A stretch of 64,000 nucleotides of DNA, from assembly GCF_900107395.1 (NCBI RefSeq), contig NZ_FNPW01000020.1, forward strand, positions 40,481 to 104,480. Direction: 5' to 3'. The position numbers were made by a program, and so were the translations under genes. The notes under the pieces were generated by a model. It was not told the origin of the DNA. It did not search any database and saw only the letters and a program-made list of their open reading frames with translations. This DNA is from Pseudomonas sp. NFIX28 (GTDB taxonomy: Bacteria; Pseudomonadota; Gammaproteobacteria; Pseudomonadales; Pseudomonadaceae). This document shows, piece after piece, positions 52,954 to 61,450 of the stretch (positions within the stretch are counted from its first letter, which is position 1; every line of letters begins with the position of its first letter).

Positions 52954-53216
52954 CCACCGTAGAGAAAGTATTTGCCGTTGTTCGCGACCTCATCCTGGAA
53001 CTCAAGGATGTCGATGAAAGCGATGTGACCCTCGATAGCAACATCGAGGCGATGGAGTTCGACAGCCTGGACTTCGTCGAGATGCAGGTCGTGGTGCAGA
53101 AGAAGATCGGCGTGGCCCTGGACCCCGATTCGTTCGTCAGCCGCAAGATCGCCACGCTGCGCCAGCTGTGCGAGTTCGTGGTCGAGCTCAAGGAATCGGC
53201 CGCTGTCCCTGCCTGA
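52950..53216 (+). CDS. Acyl carrier protein
   Basis: An 88-residue four-helix ACP. The phosphopantetheine attachment Ser39 is in the EFDSLDFVEM motif, with an acidic helix II for partner docking. It should carry the growing chain for this operon rather than primary lipid synthesis, since it is embedded between the dehydratase and the oxygenase. No phosphopantetheinyl transferase is encoded in the window, so activation must come from a housekeeping enzyme. Confidence 0.94.
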   Translation: MTTVEKVFAVVRDLILELKDVDESDVTLDSNIEAMEFDSLDFVEMQVVVQKKIGVALDPDSFVSRKIATLRQLCEFVVELKESAAVPA

Positions 53217-53251
53217 CTGGCAGGTCCACCGTTACGGATAGGAGCAAGGGA

Positions 53252-54151
53252 ATGTCCACGCTGACCAATAGTGTGCTCACCATTTCAGCCGCAAGAGAAT
53301 CCAAGGTCCGCAAGCTGAACGAGGTCTCGCACCACAAGACCATGGACCACGCGACCGTGCTGCCCTGGGACCAGGAGGTCGATCGCAGCCTGTACCCGAA
53401 AGACCCCGATCACCTGTGGATCAACGGCACGCGCTTCTGCGAAGGCCTGAGCGAGGCGCAGAAGCTGGAACTGGCCTGGCTGGAAACCGGCCGTGACATC
53501 TCCATGTTCATCTGGCTGGAACAGACCATTCCGCCGTTGTACATGGGCTATGTCACCCAGTTCCACGACCGCATCTCCCAGGACCTGCAGGAGTACCTGA
53601 TGATCTTCTCCAAGGAGGAGATCGTTCACACCCTGACCTTCAAGCGGTTCATGGGCAAGGCCGGCCTGCAGCTGTGGAACCCGCCGGTGGGCCTCTATGA
53701 GTTGCTGACCCAAACGCTGCCGAAAATGGAGCCCGCGGTGGGCGTGCTGTTCACGCTGCTGATCGAGTGGGTGGCGGAAATGGGCGCGATGCACACGTCC
53801 CAGGGGCCGGACGTCGAGCCTATGACCCGGACCATGTTCCGCGAGCATCACCATGACGAGGCCCGGCACATCGCTTTCGGTCGCTGGATCAGCGAGTCGT
53901 TCTTCGAAACGGCGAGCCCCGAATCCATCGCCCAGGTGAAGGCCATGAGTCGCCGGATCATTCCGGCGCTGATCGACATGTTCACCTACAACCCGGAAAT
54001 CGCCCTGCACACTTCGTTCGAGTTCCCGATCGCGGTGGACGACAAGGCGAAGATCGAGGAGGTCTGGCGCTCGGCTCATAACGCCCGGCTCAACGACGCA
54101 CGCTTTGCCGAGATCTACGCCTGGGTCGACAAGCTGGGGTTGCGGCAATGA
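53252..54151 (+). CDS. AurF-type diiron oxygenase
   Basis: A 299-residue non-heme diiron protein of the AurF/CmlI family. Candidate iron ligands follow AurF spacing: Glu90, Glu123 and His126 (EEIVH), Glu172 (IEWVAE), His199, Glu203 and His206 (HHHDEARH). AurF oxidises an arylamine to a nitro group; relatives do other N- or C-oxidations. Here the neighbours suggest an ACP-bound or released acyl substrate, but the substrate is unknown. The start MSTLTNSVLT (53252) has GGAG upstream. It overlaps the next gene by ATGA; the 7Fe-8S ferredoxin in the same operon is a likely electron donor. Confidence 0.85.
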   Translation: MSTLTNSVLTISAARESKVRKLNEVSHHKTMDHATVLPWDQEVDRSLYPKDPDHLWINGTRFCEGLSEAQKLELAWLETGRDISMFIWLEQTIPPLYMGYVTQFHDRISQDLQEYLMIFSKEEIVHTLTFKRFMGKAGLQLWNPPVGLYELLTQTLPKMEPAVGVLFTLLIEWVAEMGAMHTSQGPDVEPMTRTMFREHHHDEARHIAFGRWISESFFETASPESIAQVKAMSRRIIPALIDMFTYNPEIALHTSFEFPIAVDDKAKIEEVWRSAHNARLNDARFAEIYAWVDKLGLRQ

Positions 54152-55671
54152 ACCAGCCATCCTGGGACGCGATCTTCGTCGGTGCCGGGATCACCAGCCT
54201 GGCCTGTGCGGCAATGCTGGTCAAACGTGATCCCGGGGTGCGCCTGCTGATGGTCGACAAGCATATTGTCGTCGGCGGCTATGCCTCCACGTTCAGCCGG
54301 CCAAAGCAGGGTGCGGTGTTCGACTGCAGCCTGCACAAGCTCAGCGGCATGGCCGAGGGCGGCAATCTCATCCGCATCCTGCGCGACCTGGGGCTGGAAG
54401 AGACGCTGGACCTGGTCTATCCCCAGGATTACTTCTGCGCCTACCGGCAGGGCACGGCACTGCCGCTGGCCAACGATGCGGACGGCGCAGAGCAGCAGCT
54501 GGTCGAGCGCTTTCCCCATCAGGCCGAGGGCATCGCGACCTTCTTCGAGCACGTCCGGACCTACGGGCGCAACGGCTATTACCAGTTCCAGATGCTGGAC
54601 GGCACCTTCGAGCCGGACATGGCCCAGTTGCGCTTCGCCCACCGCAACCTGAAGCACAAGACCGTGCGCCAGGCGCTGCACGAACTGTTCGACGACCCGT
54701 ACCTGATCGAGATCCTGGCGGCGCCGGGCATCTATGTCGGCGGGTACTCGGAAGACCTGGGCTACCTCTATTACCTGCATGTGGTGTACGCCACGCTCAA
54801 CCGCGGCAACGCCTACGTCGCCGGCTCCTCGCAGCACCTGTCCAACCTGCTGGCGCAGCAGATCGAACAGGCGGGCGGGCAGATCCTGCTCAGCACCCGT
54901 GTCGATGGGGTGCTCACCGACGGCCAGGGCAACGCCACGGGCATCAGCACCAACCGCGGGGAATTCCATTCTTCACGGGTGTACATCAACGCTTCACCGC
55001 ATTACGCGGTGCAGCAGCTGTTTGCCGCGGATGTGGAACTGGCGGCTACCCGGGAGAAGCTCACCGCGCTGAAGCCGGCACGTTCGACCACCACGGTGTA
55101 CCTGGTGACCGACTTGCCACCGGAGCAACTGGGCTTGCAACACAGCGAGTCGATGCTGTTCGCCGATGACCCGGCGGCAGGCGCCGAGCTGCGCATGGCC
55201 GCCGCCCACAGCGGTTTTGAGGCGGCGCTCAGCGAGCGGGCCTTCTGGGAGATGTCGCCGATCGAGGTCACCAACTATCACGCCCTGGACCCGGCTGCCG
55301 GCCAGGTGGTGTGCATCAACGTGCTCGACTCGATCGCCCACTGGCCGCAGCGCCGCACCGCGCAGTACCGGGCCAAGAAGCAACGGGCCTGCGACACCCT
55401 GGTGGAGCGCTTGTTGCGCCAGGTGCCGGGGCTGCGCGGGCATGTGCTGCATACCGAGGTCGCCACGCCCCACACCTATGTGCGTTTCACCAACAACACC
55501 GACGGTTCGGGTTACGGGGCAATGGTGGGCACCGATCTCAAGGGCCATGTATTCCATCATGGCTTCCCGGTGCAGGGCGTGCAGTTCCTCAGCGCATGGG
55601 TGGCTGGCCCCAGTTACGAAGCTGCCTTCGGCTATGCCGAGATGAAGGCCAGACAATGGAAGCGAGCATGA
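54148..55671 (+). CDS. CrtI/RetSat-type flavin oxidoreductase 1
   Basis: A 507-residue member of the phytoene-desaturase / retinol-saturase superfamily. The N-terminal dinucleotide loop reads GAGITS (residues 12-17), a Ser replacing the third Gly. It is followed by VDKHIVVGGYAS and FDCSLHKLSG, typical of the RetSat branch. The C-terminal flavin contact region is FLSAWVAGPSYEAAFGYAEMKA. These enzymes desaturate, saturate or isomerise conjugated polyene chains. It overlaps the diiron gene by four bases and the hydrolase gene by four bases. Confidence 0.85.
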   Translation: MNQPSWDAIFVGAGITSLACAAMLVKRDPGVRLLMVDKHIVVGGYASTFSRPKQGAVFDCSLHKLSGMAEGGNLIRILRDLGLEETLDLVYPQDYFCAYRQGTALPLANDADGAEQQLVERFPHQAEGIATFFEHVRTYGRNGYYQFQMLDGTFEPDMAQLRFAHRNLKHKTVRQALHELFDDPYLIEILAAPGIYVGGYSEDLGYLYYLHVVYATLNRGNAYVAGSSQHLSNLLAQQIEQAGGQILLSTRVDGVLTDGQGNATGISTNRGEFHSSRVYINASPHYAVQQLFAADVELAATREKLTALKPARSTTTVYLVTDLPPEQLGLQHSESMLFADDPAAGAELRMAAAHSGFEAALSERAFWEMSPIEVTNYHALDPAAGQVVCINVLDSIAHWPQRRTAQYRAKKQRACDTLVERLLRQVPGLRGHVLHTEVATPHTYVRFTNNTDGSGYGAMVGTDLKGHVFHHGFPVQGVQFLSAWVAGPSYEAAFGYAEMKARQWKRA

Positions 55672-56507
55672 ACAAGAACGAGCAATCGACCGGTTGGCTG
55701 GGGATCGCCATTTCCAAGCTGTTCATCCGGGTAATGTTCCGCCGGGTGCAGGGCTGGACGCGTGAGGTGCCCCCCCATGCGGCAGGCTTTGTGGAGATTG
55801 CGCGCGACGGCAGCCGGCTCGAGGGGGCTTCGCTGCGCACCAGCGCCATGCATCCGCGGGGCGTGGTGCTGTTGTGTCATCCGTTCCTCAAGTACGGCAT
55901 GCATTACTTTTTCGAGAACAGCCTGGACCAGGCGTTTCTCGACCAGGGCTATCACGTGGTCGCCTTCAACTTCAAAGGCTTCGGCCGCAGCACCATCGGC
56001 GGCCATGCGTTTGCCGACGATGTGCTGGCGATTGCCCGGCGAGTGTCGCGGGACAACCCCGGCCTGCCGATCCACCTGGTGGGGTGTTCGTTCGGCGGCT
56101 ATCACCTGTCCCACGCGCTGGCGCGGGATGCCACGCCCTTTACCTCGGCCGTGCTGGACAGCGTGCCGATTTCGGTGCGCAGCTACTTCACCCGCGGGCC
56201 CTTGCGGCTGGCCATGCGCTGGATCAGCGGCAGCCGCCTGGCGGTACCCACGGGGACCTGTGCCATCGACCACTCGCTGCGCGGCGTGCGCCATCTACCG
56301 ATCGCCTACTTCTACGGGCGCAACGACCACTTCATTCCGGATGCCAGCGTGACCGGGCTCAGGCTGGAGTGCGAGGCGCTGCACGTGGTCGGCTTCGACG
56401 GCTGTCGCCACCTGGAAAACCACAAGAAACACCCGGACCGCTACTTCGAGGAGATCTTCGATTTCTTCGCCCGTGCGGAAGCTCGAAAAACCGCCGTGCC
56501 GGCGTAA
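55668..56507 (+). CDS. Alpha/beta hydrolase (possible chain-release enzyme)
   Basis: A 279-residue serine hydrolase fold. The nucleophile Ser131 is in the elbow VGCSFGG, with Asp210 (YGRNDHF) and His238 (DGCRHLEN) completing a triad. A short N-terminal hydrophobic stretch (about residues 8-24) could peripherally anchor it. It might act as a thioesterase releasing the chain from the ACP, or hydrolyse a lipid precursor; it has no dedicated thioesterase signature. The start ATG at 55668 overlaps the stop of the preceding flavoenzyme as ATGA. Confidence 0.82.
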   Translation: MNKNEQSTGWLGIAISKLFIRVMFRRVQGWTREVPPHAAGFVEIARDGSRLEGASLRTSAMHPRGVVLLCHPFLKYGMHYFFENSLDQAFLDQGYHVVAFNFKGFGRSTIGGHAFADDVLAIARRVSRDNPGLPIHLVGCSFGGYHLSHALARDATPFTSAVLDSVPISVRSYFTRGPLRLAMRWISGSRLAVPTGTCAIDHSLRGVRHLPIAYFYGRNDHFIPDASVTGLRLECEALHVVGFDGCRHLENHKKHPDRYFEEIFDFFARAEARKTAVPA

Positions 56508-56543
56508 CGACGGCAGGGATCATCAGGCCAAAGGATGTAGATC

Positions 56544-57299
56544 ATGGAAGTGCAGCAGTCTTCAAACGGCAAATGGGTGCTGGTCAGCGGCGGCAGTCGC
56601 GGCATTGGCCGCGCCCTGGTCCTGGCCCTGGCCCGGGAAGGGTATCGGGTCGCGTTCACCTATCAGTCCTCGGCCGAGGCGGCCTTGCAACTGGAGCAGG
56701 AAGTCGCTGCCAATGGCGGCCAGGCCAGCGGGCATGCCTGTGACGGAAGGGACCACGACTCGGTCCAGGCGGTGTGCGCACACCTGGTGGAGACCCACGG
56801 CGAACCTTACGGTTTGATCAACAACATGGGCGTGACCGGCGACCAGCTGTTGTTCAAGTTCGACATCGAGCGTTACCGCGATGTGGTCGCGACCAACCTC
56901 GACTCGGCGGTGTATTTCAGTAAATGCCTGGCCCCGGCGATGGCTGCCGAGCGCCGCGGCAAGATCCTGCACATGTCCTCGGTCAGCGGGCTCAAGGGCA
57001 ACAAGGGGCAGATGGGGTATTCGGCAACCAAGGCGGCGATGATCGGCATCACCAAGACCATGGCCCTGGAAATGGCGCGCTTCAAGATCACGGTCAATGC
57101 CATCGCCCCAGGCTTCATTGCCACGGAGATGGTCGAGCAGATCGCCGACCCGATACGCAAGTCGATCACCGACACCATTCCCCTCAAGCGCTTCGGCGAA
57201 GTTCGGGAAGTGGCGGCCCTGGCCAGCTTCCTGCTGTCGCCCCAGGCCGACTACATCACTGGCCAGACCTTCGTGATCGATGGTGGTCTGACGGCCTGA
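56544..57299 (+). CDS. FabG-like 3-ketoacyl-ACP reductase
   Basis: A 251-residue classical SDR. The NADPH loop GGSRGIG is at residues 16-22, with catalytic Asn118, Ser146, Tyr159 and Lys163 all present and spaced as in FabG. It would reduce the ketosynthase product to a 3-hydroxyacyl-ACP before dehydration. A clear ribosome site precedes the ATG. It completes the elongation set (KS, reductase, dehydratase, ACP); no enoyl reductase is present, so double bonds could be retained. Confidence 0.9.
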   Translation: MEVQQSSNGKWVLVSGGSRGIGRALVLALAREGYRVAFTYQSSAEAALQLEQEVAANGGQASGHACDGRDHDSVQAVCAHLVETHGEPYGLINNMGVTGDQLLFKFDIERYRDVVATNLDSAVYFSKCLAPAMAAERRGKILHMSSVSGLKGNKGQMGYSATKAAMIGITKTMALEMARFKITVNAIAPGFIATEMVEQIADPIRKSITDTIPLKRFGEVREVAALASFLLSPQADYITGQTFVIDGGLTA

Positions 57300-57337
57300 T
57301 TGGCAGTTCCGATCTGGCCGCAGAGCCAGGAGAAGTC

Positions 57338-58843
57338 ATGAGTCAAGAATACGATACCGTTTTCGTCGGCGCGGGCCTTGGCGCGTTGGCGGGTGCCAGC
57401 CTTATGGCGCAGCGAGGCCAGAAAGTTCTGGTGGTGGAAAAGCACAACGTAGCCGGCGGCTATGCGAGCAATTTCCGCCGCAAGGATTTCAATTTCGATG
57501 TCTCGCTGCATTCGTTCGACGGAGTGGTCCGTGGCGCCGAGTCGTTCAATGTCATCCAGGCCTGCGGCGTGGCGGACAAGGTTGAGTTTCTCCATCACCC
57601 GACCCTGTATCGCTACCGCTCGCAAGACATCGACCTTACGGTCGGGCATCGCGACCTGGAAGGGTACAAGCGCGAGCTGTTCCGCTTCTTTCCCCAGGAG
57701 GTCGCTAACATCAACCGGCTGTTCGCCGAGTCGCAGCGCAACTACAAGGACCTGTGCGGTTTCCTGTATTCGCGCAAGCCGTTCTGGATGAGGCTGGTGG
57801 CCACGCCCATGATCTACCCCCGGGTGCTCAAATATGGGCATGAAACGGTGGATCACTATTTCTCGCGCTTCACTTCCAACGAGCGGCTCAAGGAAGTGCT
57901 GTCGGCGCAATGGAGCTACTACGGCCTGCCGGCCAAGGATCTGGCGTTCGGGTACTTCTCCTATCCCTTCATCGACTACCTGGAGAACGGTGGCTATTCG
58001 ATCAAGGGCGGCTCGCAGGCCCTGTCCAACGCCTTGGTCGAGGTCATCGAGCAGCATGGCGGCCGGGTCGAGCTGGAGTCGGCGGTCAACCAGATCGTGA
58101 TCGAGCGCGGCCGGGTCGGCGGCGTGGTGACGCGCAAGTCGGGAAGGGTCAAGGCGCGCAATGTCGTGGCCAATATCTCGCCCCACGCGGTGCTGGCCCT
58201 GGCGGGCGAGCAGCACTTCGCCGCCAAGTACCGCTCGCGCCTGCGCGAACTCAAGCTGTCAGTGTCGGGGTTCCAGGTCTACCTGGGGCTCGATTGTCCG
58301 CTGAGCGAGCTGGGCGTGGGCCCCGAGGAGTACATCCACTTCTTCGCCCCGCCGAAAACCCAGCGCGAACAGTTCGAGCATATCCAGGCTGGAGAGCTGC
58401 ATGGCGACAACACCAGTTGGTCGATCAACTACTTCTCCAACGTCGATCCCTCGATGGTCCCGGCGGGAAAGTCCAGCCTGGGCCTGTTCACCCTGACAGG
58501 CGCCGGCGAGTGGCACTCGCTGGACAAGCTCGACTACCGGCGCAAGAAGATCGAACTCACCGAGCTGCTGATCGCCAACGCCGAACGGGTCATTCCCGGT
58601 CTGCGTCGGCATATCGAGGTCTGCGAGGCGGGGTCGCCGCGCACCATGAGCAAGTTCACCCATAACCCGGCGGGCGCCATCTACGGCTTCGAGCAGAACA
58701 CCCGACAGTCCGGCCTGTTCAACCGTTTCCCGCAGAAATATCCGGTCAAGGGGCTGTACCAGGTCGGGGCCTGGACATTCCCGGGCGCAGGCTTCATCGG
58801 AACGATGCTGTCGGCGCGCTTGTTGGTCGACCGCTATTTCTGA
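57338..58843 (+). CDS. CrtI/RetSat-type flavin oxidoreductase 2
   Basis: A 501-residue flavoenzyme, clearly related to but diverged from the other two in the operon. The dinucleotide loop is GAGLGA (residues 11-16), Ala in place of the third Gly. It continues VVEKHNVAGGYASNF and FDVSLHSFDG, and ends in QVGAWTFPGAGFIGTMLSARLL, the family FAD-contact tail. The start MSQEYDTVFVG (57338) has AGGAG five bases upstream. It likely acts with the other copies on a polyene chain, perhaps at different positions or steps. Confidence 0.85.
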   Translation: MSQEYDTVFVGAGLGALAGASLMAQRGQKVLVVEKHNVAGGYASNFRRKDFNFDVSLHSFDGVVRGAESFNVIQACGVADKVEFLHHPTLYRYRSQDIDLTVGHRDLEGYKRELFRFFPQEVANINRLFAESQRNYKDLCGFLYSRKPFWMRLVATPMIYPRVLKYGHETVDHYFSRFTSNERLKEVLSAQWSYYGLPAKDLAFGYFSYPFIDYLENGGYSIKGGSQALSNALVEVIEQHGGRVELESAVNQIVIERGRVGGVVTRKSGRVKARNVVANISPHAVLALAGEQHFAAKYRSRLRELKLSVSGFQVYLGLDCPLSELGVGPEEYIHFFAPPKTQREQFEHIQAGELHGDNTSWSINYFSNVDPSMVPAGKSSLGLFTLTGAGEWHSLDKLDYRRKKIELTELLIANAERVIPGLRRHIEVCEAGSPRTMSKFTHNPAGAIYGFEQNTRQSGLFNRFPQKYPVKGLYQVGAWTFPGAGFIGTMLSARLLVDRYF

Positions 58844-58885
58844 GCGGCGACTTCCCAGTCCAACCAGACATTTACGAGACTCACC

Positions 58886-59257
58886 ATGACCTACGTAGTG
58901 ACCGACAACTGCATCCAGTGCCGCCACACCAACTGCGTCGATATCTGCCCCGCGGATGCCTTCCACCTGGGGCCGAACTTTATCGCCATCAACCCCCAGG
59001 AGTGCGTGGACTGCGGCCTGTGCCTGCCCGAATGTCCGGAGGGGGCGATTCAGCCGGAGAACCAGCTCGATGACAGCAACCGTCATTTCCTCGAGCTCAA
59101 CGCTGAACTGGCCCAGCACTGGCCGGTGATCCTGCAACGGATTCCGCCCCTGGCGAACCATGAACAGTGGAGCCACAAGCCGAACAAGCTGCCTCACCTG
59201 ATACATGAGGCCGAGGCGGTCGATCCGGCTCGTGACCACCACCTAGCCCATGCTTGA
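58886..59257 (+). CDS. 7Fe-8S ferredoxin (FdxA-type)
   Basis: A 123-residue ferredoxin. The first cluster motif, Cys9-x7-Cys17-x3-Cys21-Pro (with an extra Cys12), and the second, Cys40-xx-Cys43-xx-Cys46-xxx-Cys50-Pro, match the [3Fe-4S][4Fe-4S] ferredoxins of the Azotobacter FdI / Pseudomonas FdxA type, with a C-terminal extension. In this operon it most plausibly supplies electrons to the diiron oxygenase or to the flavoenzymes; this is inferred from context. Confidence 0.92.
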   Translation: MTYVVTDNCIQCRHTNCVDICPADAFHLGPNFIAINPQECVDCGLCLPECPEGAIQPENQLDDSNRHFLELNAELAQHWPVILQRIPPLANHEQWSHKPNKLPHLIHEAEAVDPARDHHLAHA

Positions 59258-59279
59258 TGCGCGACTGGAACCGTAACCC

Positions 59280-60917
59280 ATGCAAAGCTTTGATCGATTC
59301 AAGACCCTCGAGAGCGACACTTTCGACGTGATTGTGGTGGGCGCCGGCATCGGCGGCCTGACGGCAGCCGCAACCCTGGCCAACCGCGGCAAGCAGGTGC
59401 TGGTGCTGGATATGCATTACGAAATGGGCGGCTGCGCCACGGTGTTCCACCGCAAGGGCAAGGACTATGAGTTCGATGTCGGCCTGCACTACATCGGCGA
59501 CTGCGGCAAGGACGGCCTGATTCCGCGGATCCTGCGGGGGGCCGGCATCGACGACGGTGAAATCAGGTTTATCGAGCAGGATCCGGAAGGTTTCGAGACC
59601 CTGTGTTTTCCCGACTTCCAGTTCGCGGTTCCCCGTGGTTATGAGCGCTTTCGCGAAAAACTGCTGGAGGCATTTCCCAAGGAGCGGGCGGGGATCAACC
59701 GCTATTTCAAGATGCTGCAGCAGGTCTGGGACTTCATGGGCATCCACTCGCGCCCGCTGACGGCGCTGTGGGTACTGCCGCGCTCGTGGATGCTGATGCG
59801 CCACGCCAAGTCGACGGTGGCGCAGTTCCTCGACACCTGTACCCAGGACCAGCGCCTGCGGGCCATCCTCACCGGGCAGCTGGGGGTTTATCACCAGCCG
59901 CCGAGCCGCGCGACCATGGCCGGCCACGCGGCGGTGGTCAATCACTTCCTGCAGGGTTCCTACTACCCCTCGGGCGGTGGCCAGATGTTCTCCGACAAGC
60001 TGGGCGAGGTGGTCGAGCGCAAGGGCGGCAAGATCCTCCTGCGGTCCAAGGTCGAACGTATCCTGATCGAGAACGGGCGTGCGGTGGGGGTCGAGTTCAG
60101 CAACAAACACCTGGGCAAACGGGTGGTCAAGGCCGACGCGGTGATCTGCAACGCCGATATCAAGCAGGCCTTGCTCGGCCTGATCGGCCGTGAACACCTC
60201 AAGCCAAAGACCGTGCGCCGTGCCGAGCAGTTCGAGATGTCGCCGGCCATGGGCGTGGTCTATCTGGGTATCGACATGGACCTTAAGGCCATGGGCCTGA
60301 AGAACACCAACTACCGCATCTACCCAGGCTGCGATTACGAGAAGGCCTACCGCGAGGTGTTCGCCGGAGCGTTTCCCGAGGAGCCCCATCTGTTCATCGG
60401 TAACGCCACCATGAAAGACCCGGATAACCCGGCCATCGCGCCGCCGGGCATCTACAACCTGCAATTGATGTCGGCGGTGCCTTCCAGCCCGCAAAGCTGG
60501 GGCGTGACCCAGGCCGAGCTGACGGATGGCAGCTATCGGAACAACCCGGCCTACCTGGCGAAAAAAGAGTGGTACGCGCGCCAACTGATTGCCTTGGCCG
60601 AACGGGTGATTCCGGGCATGTCGGAACACATCGTCTATCAGGAAGTCTCGACCCCCTTTTCGGTGACGCGCTTTATCGGCTCCGAAGGCGGGACGTCCTA
60701 CGGCCTGGCCTTTACGCCGGAGTATTTCCTGCACAACCGGCCGGGAGCCAAGACGGAAATCCGCAACCTGTACCTGTGCGGCGCTTCCACCCGTACCGGG
60801 CACGGCATCTTTGGCGCCATGACCGGTGGCGTGGAAGCGGCCGCGGCAGTCAGCGGGCGTCACGTGCGCTACCAAGTGATGGACATCGGTACGCGCGCCG
60901 AAGCGGCGGCCAGTTGA
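59280..60917 (+). CDS. CrtI/RetSat-type flavin oxidoreductase 3
   Basis: A 545-residue flavoenzyme, the longest and most canonical of the three. The dinucleotide loop is GAGIGG (residues 21-26), fully conserved, with an N-terminal extension of about 15 residues and MHYEMGGCATVF, FDVGLHYIGD and the C-terminal LCGASTRTGHGIFGAMTGG. It resembles all-trans-retinol 13,14-reductase (RetSat) more than plant-type phytoene desaturases. It is the last gene of the operon; a hairpin lies five bases past the stop. Confidence 0.88.
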   Translation: MQSFDRFKTLESDTFDVIVVGAGIGGLTAAATLANRGKQVLVLDMHYEMGGCATVFHRKGKDYEFDVGLHYIGDCGKDGLIPRILRGAGIDDGEIRFIEQDPEGFETLCFPDFQFAVPRGYERFREKLLEAFPKERAGINRYFKMLQQVWDFMGIHSRPLTALWVLPRSWMLMRHAKSTVAQFLDTCTQDQRLRAILTGQLGVYHQPPSRATMAGHAAVVNHFLQGSYYPSGGGQMFSDKLGEVVERKGGKILLRSKVERILIENGRAVGVEFSNKHLGKRVVKADAVICNADIKQALLGLIGREHLKPKTVRRAEQFEMSPAMGVVYLGIDMDLKAMGLKNTNYRIYPGCDYEKAYREVFAGAFPEEPHLFIGNATMKDPDNPAIAPPGIYNLQLMSAVPSSPQSWGVTQAELTDGSYRNNPAYLAKKEWYARQLIALAERVIPGMSEHIVYQEVSTPFSVTRFIGSEGGTSYGLAFTPEYFLHNRPGAKTEIRNLYLCGASTRTGHGIFGAMTGGVEAAAAVSGRHVRYQVMDIGTRAEAAAS

Positions 60918-60921
60918 TGGC

Positions 60922-60957
60922 GACGTCATGGCGCACCCGCCGGTGCGCCATGACGTC
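60922..60957 (+). terminator. 16-bp hairpin ending the operon
   Basis: A perfect 16-bp inverted repeat (60922-60937 with 60942-60957) and a four-base CGCC loop, just past the last flavoenzyme. There is no T run, but its strength suggests it terminates or stabilises the operon transcript, separating it from the following membrane-protein gene. Confidence 0.75.
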
Positions 60958-61018
60958 TATGCTGCAGCGCGTGAATCATGGGATTCACCGAGCTGGATTC
61001 GCATCAAGGAGCGATGGA

Positions 61019-61450
61019 ATGGCAAACGGATACAACATGGCGCTGGTCATCGGTGCCGGGCTCAGCCTGCTGGCGGCGCTGCTGCATGTCGGGGTGATTA
61101 TGGTCGGGCCGTCCTGGTATCGCCTGTTTGGCGCTGGCGAACGTTTTGTGCGGGCGGCCCAGGCCGGTCGCTGGTTTCCCGCAGTGGTCACGGCCGGGAT
61201 TGCCCTGGTGCTTGCCGCATGGGCGGCGTATGCGTTGTCCGCCGCCGGCGTGATCGCGCCCTTGCCGTTGCTGCGCCCGGCGCTGTGCGCGATCACCCTG
61301 GTCTATCTGCTGCGCGGCCTGTTGGGGCCGGTTGCCCTGGCTGGTACCGGGCGCAGTCGTCGCTTCATTTTCGTCAGCTCGACGATCTGTCTGGCTTATG
61401 GGCTGGTGCATCTGTTCGGCCTGGTGCAAGTCTGGGACTCCCTGGCCTAG
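61019..61450 (+). CDS. Small four-helix membrane protein
   Basis: A 143-residue integral membrane protein with four predicted helices (about residues 7-29, 52-76, 80-102 and 118-138). AAGGAG precedes the ATG at 61019. No known family signature. It lies beyond the operon hairpin, so it is probably not part of the quorum-controlled pathway, although read-through could make it one; a transport or membrane-anchoring role is only a guess. Confidence 0.7.
   Translation: MANGYNMALVIGAGLSLLAALLHVGVIMVGPSWYRLFGAGERFVRAAQAGRWFPAVVTAGIALVLAAWAAYALSAAGVIAPLPLLRPALCAITLVYLLRGLLGPVALAGTGRSRRFIFVSSTICLAYGLVHLFGLVQVWDSLA

Noticed and set aside
53252..54151. Membrane fatty-acid desaturase or ribonucleotide reductase small subunit
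   Set aside because: No transmembrane helices or histidine-box triplets; the ligand spacing and HHHDEARH motif match AurF-type oxygenases instead.
50876..60917. Ladderane or aryl-polyene cluster
   Set aside because: No radical-SAM enzymes as in ladderane clusters; no aryl starter enzymes, KS/CLF pair, glycosyl- or acyltransferase set as in aryl-polyene clusters.
59097..60929. 610-codon minus-strand frame opposite the third flavoenzyme
   Set aside because: Shadow of a clearly functional CrtI/RetSat-type gene.
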